Below are positions 27,012-35,144 of a stretch of 64,000 bases of DNA, one piece after another (positions within the stretch are counted from its first letter, which is position 1; each line of letters opens with the position of its first letter). A model generated the notes under the pieces. The model made no database searches and was not told the origin of the DNA. It saw nothing but the letters and a program-made list of their open reading frames with translations. Position numbers and translations under genes: made by a program. Origin of the DNA: Domibacillus robiginosus (lineage in GTDB: Bacteria > Bacillota > Bacilli > Bacillales > Domibacillaceae); NCBI RefSeq assembly GCF_000966195.1, contig NZ_LAHL01000012.1, positions 124,001 to 188,000 on the forward strand, in the 5' to 3' direction.

Positions 27012-27779
27012 TTATCGTATAATCATGTTCTTTATAGGTGCAAATGTCCTGCGGTGCTGCGGTGTTACACCAAATTGCTTTAGTCCTTCAATATGTTCCT
27101 GCGTACCGTAACCCATGTTTTTCTCGAAGCCATAACCAGGATACTCTTCTGCATATTGTTTCATCAGACGGTCACGTGTTACTTTGGCAATAATGGATGC
27201 CGCTGCAATAGAAGCACTTTTGGCATCCCCTTTTATGATAGATTCCTGGCTGATAGAAACGGGCAGCGTCATCGCGTCTACAAGCAGGTGATCCGGCTGT
27301 TTCGGAAGCGACTGCACTGCAAGCAACATGGCTTTTTTGGCAGCCTCATAAATATTAATTTGGTCAATTTCCTCTGCGCTGACGACGCCAATGCCTACAG
27401 CTGCTCGTTCCGTTATAAGCGTGAACAGCTCGTTCCGAAGAGATTCCTTTATTTTTTTAGAATCATTTAATCCTTCTGGCAGAAAACCATCAGGTAGGAT
27501 GCAGGCAGCTGCTACTACAGGCCCGGCAAGAGGGCCTCTACCCGCTTCGTCAATGCCGGCAATACTAAACAGCCCTTGATTTACTGCTTCCCTCTCATAA
27601 GCCATCATGCCTTGCAATCGTTCTTGTTCTTCTTTTTTATTTTTGATACGGCGTCTGTATACTTTTAGCGCTGCCTGTACACCGCTTCTTTCATCTTTTT
27701 CCCATTCAGTCAGCCGCTTGTCATCTAATTCGTCAATCGCTGCAAGCTGCGCTTTAATTTGGGCAATGGTTTCTTTCAT
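27012..27779 (-). CDS. rnhB: Ribonuclease HII RnhB
   Basis: A 255-residue enzyme that cuts RNA at single ribonucleotides in DNA. The active-site motif GIDEAGRGPLAGPVVAA supplies the Asp-Glu-x-x-Arg-Gly signature (about residue 75). Further acidic residues lie in LNDSKKI and LLVDAMTL, and the C-terminus holds YGTQEHIEGLKQFG. The extra N-terminal 70 residues are the substrate-binding extension of Bacillus RNase HII. AAGGAG precedes the ATG. It follows rbgA after a terminator. Confidence 0.96.
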   Translation of the reverse strand: MKETIAQIKAQLAAIDELDDKRLTEWEKDERSGVQAALKVYRRRIKNKKEEQERLQGMMAYEREAVNQGLFSIAGIDEAGRGPLAGPVVAAACILPDGFLPEGLNDSKKIKESLRNELFTLITERAAVGIGVVSAEEIDQINIYEAAKKAMLLAVQSLPKQPDHLLVDAMTLPVSISQESIIKGDAKSASIAAASIIAKVTRDRLMKQYAEEYPGYGFEKNMGYGTQEHIEGLKQFGVTPQHRRTFAPIKNMIIR

Positions 27780-27830
27780 CTTTTTTTACTCCTTATATGT
27801 ATTATCGACTTTTTTTTCTTTTTTTCCACA

Positions 27831-27861
27831 AAAAAACGCGAAGGAAATCCTTCACGCTTTT
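27831..27861 (-). terminator. Terminator overlapping the end of rbgA
   Basis: Minus-strand stem of about 9 bp (GCG-GAAGG / CCTTC-CGC with one mismatch), 4-base loop and a run of seven U. The rbgA stop codon TGA lies inside the upstream arm. Confidence 0.85.
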
Positions 27862-28706
27862 TGTGGCGGAACATCAAATGTAAGCCGGCCAAATTGCATC
27901 GTACGCACATCGCGAATGATTACATCCGTTACCTTGTCGTAATCAATACCGCCTCCCGAAGACAGGCAGCCGCGCCGTTCGCCAATTTGTTCAAAAACAG
28001 CCGCCATGTCTTCTGGAAGCTCTCTGTAACCATAACGCTCTTGAAGCCGCGACGGATACTCGCTCTCTAAAAAACGAAGCCCCCAAATCGCCACATCCTG
28101 TAAGTTCAAGATCGCGTCTTTTATCGCACCTGTCAAAGCCAATTTATAGCCGATTTCCGGGTCTTCGAACTTTGGCCATAAAATACCCGGTGTATCAAGA
28201 AGTTCCAAATTTTTAGCGGTTTTAATCCATTGCTGGGCTTTTGTGACACCTGGCATATTGCCGGTTTTAGCAATATTTTTTTTAGCAATCCGGTTAATAA
28301 GCGTGGACTTCCCGACATTTGGTATACCAACAATCATCGCTCTCATTGCCCGAGGCTTCATGCCGCGTGCACGCATTCGATCCCATTTTTCTTTTAAAAT
28401 GCTTTCAGCTGCTTTCACAATTTTATCGAGTCCGTTGCCCGCTTGTGAATTAACTGAAACCGAATCAATGCCTCTTTCTTTAAAATAAGCAATCCACGCT
28501 TTTGTCATAACCGGATCTGCCATATCTTCTTTGTTCAGGATCACAAGCCGTGGTTTTTGATTTAATATCTCATCAATCATCGGATTGCGTGAGGACAATG
28601 GCAGGCGCGCGTCTACCAGCTCAAATATGATATCAACAAGCTTTAATTTTTCCGTTACCTGCCTTCTTGCTTTGGCCATATGGCCTGGAAACCACTGTAT
28701 CGTCAA
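27852..28706 (-). CDS. rbgA: Ribosome biogenesis GTPase A RbgA (YlqF)
   Basis: A 284-residue circularly permuted GTPase needed for late assembly of the 50S subunit. The order of G motifs is permuted: G4 (LNKEDMAD, about residue 60) comes before G1 ([13 protein letters not shown], about 127) and G3 (DTPG, about 172). The N-terminal [13 protein letters not shown] is a family hallmark. The C-terminal helical domain binds RNA. It sits after lepB and before rnhB. Confidence 0.97.
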   Translation of the reverse strand: MTIQWFPGHMAKARRQVTEKLKLVDIIFELVDARLPLSSRNPMIDEILNQKPRLVILNKEDMADPVMTKAWIAYFKERGIDSVSVNSQAGNGLDKIVKAAESILKEKWDRMRARGMKPRAMRAMIVGIPNVGKSTLINRIAKKNIAKTGNMPGVTKAQQWIKTAKNLELLDTPGILWPKFEDPEIGYKLALTGAIKDAILNLQDVAIWGLRFLESEYPSRLQERYGYRELPEDMAAVFEQIGERRGCLSSGGGIDYDKVTDVIIRDVRTMQFGRLTFDVPPQKA

Positions 28707-28731
28707 GCCTATACATTCCTTTCAAGTCCGT

Positions 28732-29271
28732 TTATTCTACAAGATGAATCTGGTCAAATGGCCAGTAGACAAGTCGTGTTTCACCAACAATCTCATCAAT
28801 TTTAATGGTGCCAATGTGACGACCGTCTTTACTAAACCGCCGGTTATCACCAAGCACAAAAATTTCGCCTTCCGGCACTTTTTCCTCACCCGTAATTTCT
28901 TTGAGGGTAAAGTCCGGTGTAAGCGGACCATCCGTTACTTCACTTTTATAATCGTTTAAATAAGGTTCCTCTATCGCTTTCCCGTTAACGTAAAGGACAT
29001 CATTTTTATATTCAACGGTGTCTCCGGGAAGACCGATTACTCTTTTTATGTAATCTTTCTGTTCTGGTGCGTGAAACACGATGATATCAAAACGATCCGG
29101 ATCGCCAAGCTTATTAACAATCATCCGGTCCCCGCTTTCAAGTGTCGGCATCATCGAAAGACCGTCGACCACAATCGGCGCAAAAATAAAATAACGGATA
29201 AGAGCTGCGAGCCCGACTGCGATCAGCAGTGCTTTTGTCCATTCCCAAAATTCATTTTTTCCTTTAGCCAT
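28732..29271 (-). CDS. lepB: Signal peptidase I
   Basis: A 179-residue membrane protease that removes signal peptides outside the membrane. One N-terminal transmembrane helix (about residues 12-30) is followed by the catalytic Ser39 in DGLSMMPTLESGD and the general base Lys76 in DYIKRVIGLPGD. Box E, containing GDNRRFSKDGRHIG, is present. It sits between rplS and rbgA, an arrangement seen in several Bacillus species though not in B. subtilis 168. AAGGTGG precedes the ATG. Confidence 0.95.
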   Translation of the reverse strand: MAKGKNEFWEWTKALLIAVGLAALIRYFIFAPIVVDGLSMMPTLESGDRMIVNKLGDPDRFDIIVFHAPEQKDYIKRVIGLPGDTVEYKNDVLYVNGKAIEEPYLNDYKSEVTDGPLTPDFTLKEITGEEKVPEGEIFVLGDNRRFSKDGRHIGTIKIDEIVGETRLVYWPFDQIHLVE

Positions 29272-29334
29272 ACTGGCACCACCTTCAGTTCAAGTACACT
29301 TATCATATCATGATGCTTGTAAAACCTGAAAGAA

Positions 29335-29360
29335 AAAGGAGTCTGCAGGCAGACTCCTTT
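29335..29360 (-). terminator. Terminator after rplS
   Basis: Perfect 12-bp arms AAAGGAGTCTGC / GCAGACTCCTTT with a 2-base centre; on the minus strand it runs into CTTTTTCTTTC. It begins about six bases past the rplS stop codon. Confidence 0.88.
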
Positions 29361-29366
29361 ACTCTC

Positions 29367-29714
29367 TTAATATCTGATTTCTTTAATACGCGCTGCTTTA
29401 CCGCGTAGGTTACGCAAGTAGTACAATTTCGCACGACGAACTTTACCACGACGCATAACTTCGATTTTCGCGATTTTTGGTGTGTGAAGCGGGAATGCAC
29501 GCTCAACGCCCACGCCGTAAGAAATCTTGCGGACTGTGAATGTTTCGCTTACGCCGCCACCGCGACGCTTGATTACAACGCCTTCGAATACCTGAATACG
29601 CTCACGTGTACCCTCTACAACTTTAACGTGTACACGAACTGTGTCTCCCGGACGGAAAGATGGAAGATCAGTACGAAGCTGCTCTTGTGTCAACTCTTGA
29701 ATCAATTGGTTCAT
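29367..29714 (-). CDS. rplS: 50S ribosomal protein L19
   Basis: A 115-residue protein at the 30S-50S interface. The sequence is highly conserved ([57 protein letters not shown]). The longest frame adds 14 residues before the usual start [21 protein letters not shown] lies in front of the ATG at 29714, which is chosen. It is the last gene after trmD but has its own promoter and leader. Confidence 0.97.
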   Translation of the reverse strand: MNQLIQELTQEQLRTDLPSFRPGDTVRVHVKVVEGTRERIQVFEGVVIKRRGGGVSETFTVRKISYGVGVERAFPLHTPKIAKIEVMRRGKVRRAKLYYLRNLRGKAARIKEIRY

Positions 29715-29812
29715 TGTGTTTTCCTCTCCTTCTAACAAATGTTCATACCCGCGCAATCACGACAGCGGAACACCGTTTTAATGCAGTGTGTTCTTTTGCA
29801 CACTGACTACTA
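29715..29812 (-). ncRNA. Probable L19 leader (rplS 5' UTR structure)
   Basis: The roughly 100-base untranslated region in front of rplS contains a perfect stem CAGTGTG / CACACTG (29784-29805) with an 8-base loop, and further partly complementary GC-rich segments. Bacillus rplS genes carry a structured autoregulatory leader (L19 leader). I recognise the position and the leading hairpin but could not check the full consensus. Confidence 0.5.
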
Positions 29813-29813
29813 A

Positions 29814-29842
29814 ATTTTATCATATATTTCACTTGAAATCAA
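29814..29842 (-). promoter_or_regulatory. rplS: Candidate promoter of rplS
   Basis: Minus-strand TTGATT (29837-29842), 17-base spacer, TAAAAT (29814-29819). It lies directly after the trmD stop and in front of the structured leader, consistent with independent expression of L19. Confidence 0.5.
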
Positions 29843-29844
29843 CG

Positions 29845-30579
29845 TTATTTTTCTGATTCCCATAACTTAATTTTCTTTTTATCCTGATCAGTCAGATCCA
29901 TCAGTGCCAGCAGATCAGGTCGCCGTTCCCAAGTACGCCTAAGTGATTGTTCCTCGCGCCATTCATCAATGTGTTTATGGTTGCCCGATAAAAGAACCTC
30001 AGGTACCTTCATGCCTCTAAAATCGGCCGGGCGCGTGTAATGAGGATGTTCGAGCCTGCCAGATGAAAACGAATCCTGCACAGCAGATTGTTCATTTCCT
30101 AGCACTCCTGGCAACAAGCGAACGACGCTGTCTGCTACGACCATTGCCCCAAGCTCGCCGCCGGTTAATACATAATCACCGATTGAAATTTCATCGGTTA
30201 CAAGATGGCGACGGACCCGTTCATCGTATCCTTCATAATGGCCGCATAAAAAAATCAAGTGTGCTTCTTTAGAAAGCTCCTCTGCTTTTTTTTGCGTATA
30301 CCGTTCTCCCTGCGGACACATTAAAATAATACGCGGCGTTCCTTCCGCTTCTCCTGTCAATGCTTCAACTGCGTCAAAAAGAGGCTGCGGCTTAAGAACC
30401 ATGCCCGCACCGCCTCCATATGGATAATCATCAACAACTTTGTGCTTTCCTTCTGCATAATCCCGAAAATTAACCGCACGGAAGGATGCTTTGTTTTTGT
30501 CCGCTGCTTTTTTCATAATGGATGATGAAAAAACACCTTCAAACATTTCCGGAAATAGTGTCAGTACATCGATTTTCAT
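29845..30579 (-). CDS. trmD: tRNA (guanine-37-N1)-methyltransferase TrmD
   Basis: A 244-residue SPOUT-family enzyme that methylates G37 next to the anticodon, preventing +1 frameshifting. The knotted SAM site is formed by [12 protein letters not shown] and [15 protein letters not shown] (about residues 110-140). The catalytic Asp lies in the segment after [17 protein letters not shown]. It overlaps rimM by 4 bp in the usual ylqD-rimM-trmD order. Confidence 0.97.
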   Translation of the reverse strand: MKIDVLTLFPEMFEGVFSSSIMKKAADKNKASFRAVNFRDYAEGKHKVVDDYPYGGGAGMVLKPQPLFDAVEALTGEAEGTPRIILMCPQGERYTQKKAEELSKEAHLIFLCGHYEGYDERVRRHLVTDEISIGDYVLTGGELGAMVVADSVVRLLPGVLGNEQSAVQDSFSSGRLEHPHYTRPADFRGMKVPEVLLSGNHKHIDEWREEQSLRRTWERRPDLLALMDLTDQDKKKIKLWESEK

Positions 30580-31091
30580 TCAAGCAGCCCTTCCATTGGC
30601 TCGATTACGATCAGCTTTTCGTTTTTATCAATCGATTTAACGACATCAGCAATGTAAGGAATGTAGAATTCTTTGCTTTCACCCTTTACCACCCACACAT
30701 CATTTGCACCTGGCGTCAGCACTTCTGTCACCCTGCCGATCACTTCACCTGATACCGTTTCAACCCGGCAGCCGACGATTTCATAAAAATAAAATTCCCC
30801 TTCATCCAGGTCGCCCAGATGTGTTTCATGCACCTTTAACACGGTTCCTTTGAAAGCTTCAACATCCTCAATAGAAGGGCGCCCCTCAAATGTCAGCAGG
30901 TCAAAGTTTTTATGGGTACGGTGCGCAGCGACCGTTACCGGAATTCCTTCTTTGTCCCCTTTTTTAAAAACCGCAAGCTCACTGCCTTTTTTAAAACGCT
31001 TTTCTGGAAAATCTGTTTGTGCCAAAACGCGGACTTCGCCTCGCAAACCATGCGTATTCACAATTTTCCCAACATTAAACCATTTGCTCAT
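30576..31091 (-). CDS. rimM: Ribosome maturation factor RimM
   Basis: A 171-residue factor for 30S head assembly that binds S19. Domain 1 is a beta barrel ([19 protein letters not shown]), and domain 2 is a PRC barrel with the conserved [13 protein letters not shown] (about residues 125-138). GAGGAG precedes the ATG. It follows ylqD by four bases and overlaps trmD. Confidence 0.96.
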   Translation of the reverse strand: MSKWFNVGKIVNTHGLRGEVRVLAQTDFPEKRFKKGSELAVFKKGDKEGIPVTVAAHRTHKNFDLLTFEGRPSIEDVEAFKGTVLKVHETHLGDLDEGEFYFYEIVGCRVETVSGEVIGRVTEVLTPGANDVWVVKGESKEFYIPYIADVVKSIDKNEKLIVIEPMEGLLE

Positions 31092-31095
31092 TTTT

Positions 31096-31485
31096 TCACT
31101 CCTCGGTGCGAATTTCTATAATGACGCCATCTTTTACAACAATCGTGCCGCCAGTTTTACTGTCAAAGCGATCTCCGGCTTTCACCTCGACAACGGATTG
31201 AATATCCCGTTCTTTTAATTCTGTCCCAAGTGGGAGCTCATTCAACTGACTTATTTGAAATTCGATCATTTCCAGCTTTTCCTGTCGCTGGTCAATTTCA
31301 ATTTGAAAACGAGCAGCTGCCTCAGCCTGCTTAGAGCCGCCACGCTCTGCTTTTTTCTTTTCAAATAACAGCTGGGCTGTTTCCCTCTCTAGACGGCGCT
31401 TCTGCTGCTCATATGCACGCATACGATTTTGTTTCAGTGATTCCGTTACCACTTGAACGACCGATACGGTTTGTAAAATTTGCAT
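31096..31485 (-). CDS. ylqD: YlqD family protein
   Basis: A 129-residue conserved Bacillus protein of unknown function. The N-terminal half is a charged helix (residues 15-70) with coiled-coil character, followed by [20 protein letters not shown] and a small beta-rich C-terminus ([20 protein letters not shown]). It lies immediately upstream of rimM. In B. subtilis khpA (ylqC) sits between rpsP and ylqD; here that gene is absent. GGAG lies seven bases before the ATG. Confidence 0.85.
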   Translation of the reverse strand: MQILQTVSVVQVVTESLKQNRMRAYEQQKRRLERETAQLLFEKKKAERGGSKQAEAAARFQIEIDQRQEKLEMIEFQISQLNELPLGTELKERDIQSVVEVKAGDRFDSKTGGTIVVKDGVIIEIRTEE

Positions 31486-31516
31486 CCCACCGCTCCTTTA
31501 TATGGAACAAAAATGG

Positions 31517-31550
31517 CAATTCCCCAAAAGAAGATTCTTTTGGGGAATTG
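31517..31550 (-). terminator. Strong hairpin/attenuator between rpsP and ylqD
   Basis: Perfect 14-bp arms CAATTCCCCAAAAG / CTTTTGGGGAATTG with a 6-base centre; on the minus strand it is followed by CCATTTTTG. It fills the 80-bp gap where khpA would be expected. It probably lowers transcription of ylqD-rimM-trmD relative to rpsP. Confidence 0.8.
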
Positions 31551-31565
31551 ATGTTTCGCAATAGC

Positions 31566-31838
31566 TTACTTGCTGTATTTAGCATTGTGGAATTTTTCCA
31601 AAATGCCTTCTTTTGAGAAAAGGTTGCGAACAGTATCAGATGGTTTCGCACCATCTTGAAGCCATTTAAGCGCAAGCTCTTCATTGATTTTTACTTCTGC
31701 TGGCTGAGCAACCGGATTGTATGTTCCGATTGTTTCGATTGAACGGCCATCACGCGGCGCGCGGGCGTCAGCTACTACGATACGATAGAATGGGGATTTT
31801 TTTGCACCCATACGTTTTAAACGAATTTTTACTGCCAT
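31566..31838 (-). CDS. rpsP: 30S ribosomal protein S16
   Basis: A 90-residue protein that stabilises 16S rRNA folding. Family signature [20 protein letters not shown] at the N-terminus and the conserved [19 protein letters not shown] near the C-terminus. The longest frame begins 11 codons earlier; GGAGGTG lies nine bases before the ATG at 31838. It follows ffh by about 100 bases and precedes the hairpin. Confidence 0.97.
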   Translation of the reverse strand: MAVKIRLKRMGAKKSPFYRIVVADARAPRDGRSIETIGTYNPVAQPAEVKINEELALKWLQDGAKPSDTVRNLFSKEGILEKFHNAKYSK

Positions 31839-31940
31839 GCTAATAAGCACCTCCGAAATAGTTTCACACAAGATAGAATCATATCAAATACTTTTAGTGT
31901 TGTAAAGTGTTTTTTCTTTACAGATTGCATTCCTTTATTT

Positions 31941-33290
31941 TTACATAAAAGGAAGCTTAGGCATGCCGCCTTTTTTCTTTCCTTTTTGCTGCATAGAAGA
32001 CATTTGTTTCATCATTTTTTTCATGTCTTCAAACTGCTTGAGGAGTCGGTTCACTTCCTGGATTGATGTGCCAGACCCGCGAGCAATGCGCTTTCGGCGG
32101 CCCGAATTGATAATTTCCGGCTGCTGTTTTTCTGCTGCGGTCATGGAACGGATAATCGCTTCAACACGGCCGATTTGTTTTTCATCAACCTGTATATTGT
32201 TTAAGCCTTTCATTTTGTTCGCACCCGGCAGCATCTTTAAAATTTCATCAAGCGGTCCCATGGAACGGACCTGCCCAATCTGATCTAAAAAGTCATCAAA
32301 TGTAAAGGACATTGTCCGCATTTTTTGCTCAAGCTCTTTTGCTTTTGCTTCGTCCACGTTGGTCTGGGCTTTTTCAATAAGCGACAGCACATCACCCATG
32401 CCAAGAATACGGGATGCCATACGCTCTGGATGAAATTGCTCCAGCGCGTCCAGCTTTTCACCCATCCCGACAAACTTAATCGGCTTGCCCGTAACAGCAC
32501 GAATAGACAGTGCCGCACCGCCGCGCGTATCGCCGTCAAGCTTTGTGAGCACAACGCCTGTGACACCAAGCTGTTCATTAAAGCTTTCGGCTACGTTTAC
32601 GGCATCTTGACCGGTCATGGAATCTACAACGAGAAAAATTTCTTCCGGGGAAGACAACTCTTTAATTTGTTTTAGCTCGTCCATCAATTCTTCATCAATA
32701 TGAAGCCGGCCGGCTGTGTCAATAAGAACGTAGTCTAAATGCTCATCTTTTGCCCTTTGGATCGCCTGTCTGGCAATTTCAACCGGGCTTTCCTGGTCAC
32801 CAAGTGAGAAAACCGGCATGCTAAGCTGTTTGCCAAGCGTTTCAAGCTGTTTGATAGCCGCCGGACGATATACATCTGCCGCAACAAGAAGCGGCTTGCG
32901 ATTATACTTTTTGCGAAGCAGGTTGGCAAGCTTACCGGTTGTCGTTGTTTTCCCGGCCCCCTGCAGGCCGACCATCATAATCACAGTCGGAGGACGTTTT
33001 GCTGTACCAATCCGGCTTTCTTCACCGCCCATTAATTCGGTTAACTCTTCTTTCACCACTTTAATGACCTGCTGGCCCGGTGTTAAGCTTTTCATGACTT
33101 CCTGACCGACAGAACGCTCACTGACCTTTTTGACGAATTCCTTGACCACTTTAAAGTTAACATCCGCTTCTAAAAGAGCCAGTCGAACTTCTCGCATCAT
33201 TTCTTTTACATCGGATTCGGATACTTTTCCTTTGCCACGGATTTTCTGCATTGTTCCCTGCAGCCGTTCGGCCAACCCTTCAAATGCCAT
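31941..33290 (-). CDS. ffh: Signal recognition particle protein Ffh
   Basis: A 449-residue SRP GTPase that, bound to 4.5S/scRNA, targets nascent membrane and secreted proteins to FtsY. The N domain spans residues 1-85. The G domain has GLQGAGKTTTTGKLA (G1), DTAGRLHID (G3) and TKLDGDTRGGAALS (G4). The Met-rich M domain (about 300-449) contains SGRRKRIARGSGTSIQEVN and ends KLPFM. Of two adjacent ATGs the second (33290) is chosen: GGGGG lies eight bases before it and it gives the family start MAFEGL. Confidence 0.97.
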   Translation of the reverse strand: MAFEGLAERLQGTMQKIRGKGKVSESDVKEMMREVRLALLEADVNFKVVKEFVKKVSERSVGQEVMKSLTPGQQVIKVVKEELTELMGGEESRIGTAKRPPTVIMMVGLQGAGKTTTTGKLANLLRKKYNRKPLLVAADVYRPAAIKQLETLGKQLSMPVFSLGDQESPVEIARQAIQRAKDEHLDYVLIDTAGRLHIDEELMDELKQIKELSSPEEIFLVVDSMTGQDAVNVAESFNEQLGVTGVVLTKLDGDTRGGAALSIRAVTGKPIKFVGMGEKLDALEQFHPERMASRILGMGDVLSLIEKAQTNVDEAKAKELEQKMRTMSFTFDDFLDQIGQVRSMGPLDEILKMLPGANKMKGLNNIQVDEKQIGRVEAIIRSMTAAEKQQPEIINSGRRKRIARGSGTSIQEVNRLLKQFEDMKKMMKQMSSMQQKGKKKGGMPKLPFM

Positions 33291-33302
33291 CATGCAGTCC
33301 CC

Positions 33303-33617
33303 CTATTCAAGTTCCTCAATTGCCTTAATTATCTTCAGCATCCTTTCATCTGCTCCTGCTTTGAGCTGATCAAGCAATGCCTGGCGCTTTTGGAATTTCT
33401 TCAGCAGCATCAACTTTACTTCATATTCTTCAAGCATCGCTTCTGTGCGTTTTATATTATCATAGACCGCCTGGCGGCTCACCTCATATTCTTCGGCGAT
33501 TTCACCGAGCGAATAATCATCCAGGTAGTATAGGGACATATAGCTGCGCTGTTTGTCGGTCAGAAGCATCTGATAAAAATCATACAGATAATTCATCCGC
33601 ATTGTTTTCTCAAGCAC
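33303..33617 (-). CDS. ylxM: Putative helix-turn-helix protein YlxM
   Basis: A 104-residue protein with a sigma-70-region-4-like helix-turn-helix ([20 protein letters not shown], then [20 protein letters not shown], about residues 18-60). It is always next to ffh in Firmicutes, and homologues are reported to affect SRP assembly or function. The C-terminus is helical and charged. It starts its own transcription unit with ffh; a good promoter lies upstream. Confidence 0.93.
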   Translation of the reverse strand: MLEKTMRMNYLYDFYQMLLTDKQRSYMSLYYLDDYSLGEIAEEYEVSRQAVYDNIKRTEAMLEEYEVKLMLLKKFQKRQALLDQLKAGADERMLKIIKAIEELE

Positions 33618-33649
33618 GGCCGCCCCTCCTTTGTTAAGTGAAAAACCTT

Positions 33650-33689
33650 TACACTAAATCAGTGTACCTGCTTCGGCTCAGTCTGTCAA
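33650..33689 (-). promoter_or_regulatory. ylxM: ylxM-ffh promoter overlapped by a palindrome
   Basis: Minus-strand TTGACA (33684-33689), 17-base spacer, TACACT (33661-33666). The -10 forms one arm of TACACT-GATTT-AGTGTA (33650-33666), a perfect 6-bp inverted repeat across the expected start site. The promoter follows directly after a terminator. Confidence 0.7.
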
Positions 33690-33698
33690 GAACGGGAA

Positions 33699-33722
33699 AA
33701 ACAGCCGATTATTCGGCTGTTT
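33699..33722 (-). terminator. Terminator upstream of the ylxM promoter
   Basis: Perfect 10-bp arms AAACAGCCGA / TCGGCTGTTT around a 4-base loop, followed on the minus strand by TTTTTCCCG. It would stop transcripts coming from ftsY. Its 16-base core AGCCGATTATTCGGCT is repeated at 34101-34116. Confidence 0.82.
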
Positions 33723-33773
33723 CAGACTGTAAGAAAATAATTGATAACCGTCACATGAATGGGATAGACCGGC

Positions 33774-33823
33774 GGCATCCGGGCAGCTCCGCTTTCCATA
33801 GGGCAGGCGCTGACCCGGATGCC
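33774..33823. repeat. GC-rich inverted repeat, 10-bp arms
   Basis: Arms GGCATCCGGG (33774-33783) and CCCGGATGCC (33814-33823) are perfectly complementary with a 30-base centre that is also GC-rich. The composition differs from the AT-rich flanks. No gene covers it. It is probably part of a dispersed palindromic element. Confidence 0.6.
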
Positions 33824-33937
33824 TCCAAATGGCTTGCGCCAAGAGTGTATAGAGCGAATAAGGTTGTTCTTTTTCTTTTAAAAAAGAGAAAAATGTCTAT
33901 CCTGTTCTTGACTAATTGAACTTCAACACTACTTAGT

Positions 33938-34050
33938 GAAGTCTGCCGGACGAAGACTCCTTTGGGAAGTACAGTGAGTCGGGAGATCCCGCAGGCGCAA
34001 GTCGAGGAGGCTCCCGCACTGCCTTAGATTGCGCGAAGTCCGGCAGGCTT
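33938..34050. repeat. Bacillaceae-type dispersed palindromic element
   Basis: About 110 bases that start with GTCTGCCGGAC (33941-33951) and end with GTCCGGCAGGC (34038-34048), complementary in 10 of 11 positions. Inside are GGGAG (33981-33985) and CTCCC (34011-34015) arms. The minus-strand centre GGGAGCCTCCTCG, then CGCCTGCGGGATCTCCCG, resembles a palindromic sequence I recall as scattered through intergenic regions of many Bacillus genomes. The identification is from memory. The rest of the 490-bp gap between ylxM and ftsY has no convincing gene. Confidence 0.55.
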
Positions 34051-34100
34051 TACTTATCGGCTTTTGTTCAAAAGCGAAGACTTTGTCTACACACTGAAGA

Positions 34101-34116
34101 AGCCGATTATTCGGCT
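34101..34116 (-). terminator. Short hairpin at the end of ftsY
   Basis: AGCCGATTATTCGGCT forms 6-bp arms with a 4-base loop that contains the ftsY stop codon. There is only a weak pyrimidine tail (CTTCTTCAG) on the minus strand, so termination may be partial. The same 16 bases recur at 33703-33718. Confidence 0.55.
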
Positions 34117-35126
34117 CCTTCATCCTCTGATTCTGATTTTTTTTCTTCAAAAGCCTGTGTAAACAACCCATATGCATATTGTTCAGCGTCAAACGGTTGC
34201 AGGTCATCCATTTTTTCTCCAAGACCGACAAATTTAACTGGAACGCCAAGCTCCTTGCGGATAGCCAGTACAATACCACCTTTTGCTGTTCCATCAAGCT
34301 TTGTTAGGACAATGCCCGATACATCTGTTGCTTCTTTAAATGTTTTCGCTTGAATCAAGGCATTTTGACCCGTTGTAGCATCCACAACAAGTAGAACTTC
34401 ATGAGGTGCTCCCGGGATTTCCCGCTCAATGACACGCTTTACTTTTTGCAATTCATTCATTAAATTGACTTTGTTTTGAAGGCGGCCGGCCGTGTCGCAC
34501 AGCAGCACATCCACATTCCGTGATTTGGCAGCACGCACTGCATCATACATAACAGCAGCCGGGTCTGAGCCTTCTCCCTGCTTAATCACATCTACACCTG
34601 TTCGTTCTCCCCACACCTCAAGCTGTTCAATCGCCCCAGCGCGGAACGTATCACCGGCTGCGAGCATCACTTTTTTGCCGTCTTCTTTAAATTGATGAGC
34701 AAGCTTGCCGATCGTTGTTGTTTTTCCAACCCCATTGACGCCGACAAACAAAATGACCGTTAAGCCGTTTTCCTGCAGATTCAGCTCTGGAGATGCTTCG
34801 TGATCACCCATATAAATATCCACAAATTTTTCTGTGATGATTTCGCGGATTGCTTCTGGTTCGTTTGTGTTTTGACGCTTTACTTCCATTTTCAATTCAT
34901 CAATGAGCTCCATCACCGTATCAAAGCCAACATCCGCTCCGATCAATATTTCTTCAAGCTCTTCAAAAAAGTCTTCATCAATTTTGCGGTAGCGGGCAAA
35001 TAGATTATTCATTTTTTCCGAAAAGCCGGAACGCGTTTTTTTCAACCCTTCTGTATACTTTTCGGTTGCTTGCTCCTGCTCCTGAGAGCCTGAAAATTTT
35101 TCTTTTAATTTTTTAAAAAAGCTCAT
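34107..35126 (-). CDS. ftsY: Signal recognition particle receptor FtsY
   Basis: A 339-residue SRP receptor GTPase that docks Ffh-ribosome complexes at the membrane. It has a short charged N-terminus, typical of Gram-positive FtsY, then an N domain and a G domain with [15 protein letters not shown] (G1), [10 protein letters not shown] (G3), [10 protein letters not shown] (G4) and [20 protein letters not shown] (closing loop). Acidic tail. It follows smc by 18 bases. Confidence 0.97.
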   Translation of the reverse strand: MSFFKKLKEKFSGSQEQEQATEKYTEGLKKTRSGFSEKMNNLFARYRKIDEDFFEELEEILIGADVGFDTVMELIDELKMEVKRQNTNEPEAIREIITEKFVDIYMGDHEASPELNLQENGLTVILFVGVNGVGKTTTIGKLAHQFKEDGKKVMLAAGDTFRAGAIEQLEVWGERTGVDVIKQGEGSDPAAVMYDAVRAAKSRNVDVLLCDTAGRLQNKVNLMNELQKVKRVIEREIPGAPHEVLLVVDATTGQNALIQAKTFKEATDVSGIVLTKLDGTAKGGIVLAIRKELGVPVKFVGLGEKMDDLQPFDAEQYAYGLFTQAFEEKKSESEDEGAE

Positions 35127-35144
35127 TTCTTTTCATCCTTTCTT

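Noticed and set aside
33638-33919. A 93-codon plus-strand open frame in the ftsY-ylxM gap
   Set aside because: It runs through a terminator hairpin, the ylxM promoter region and a GC-rich palindrome, has no Shine-Dalgarno sequence, and its translation shows no family features.
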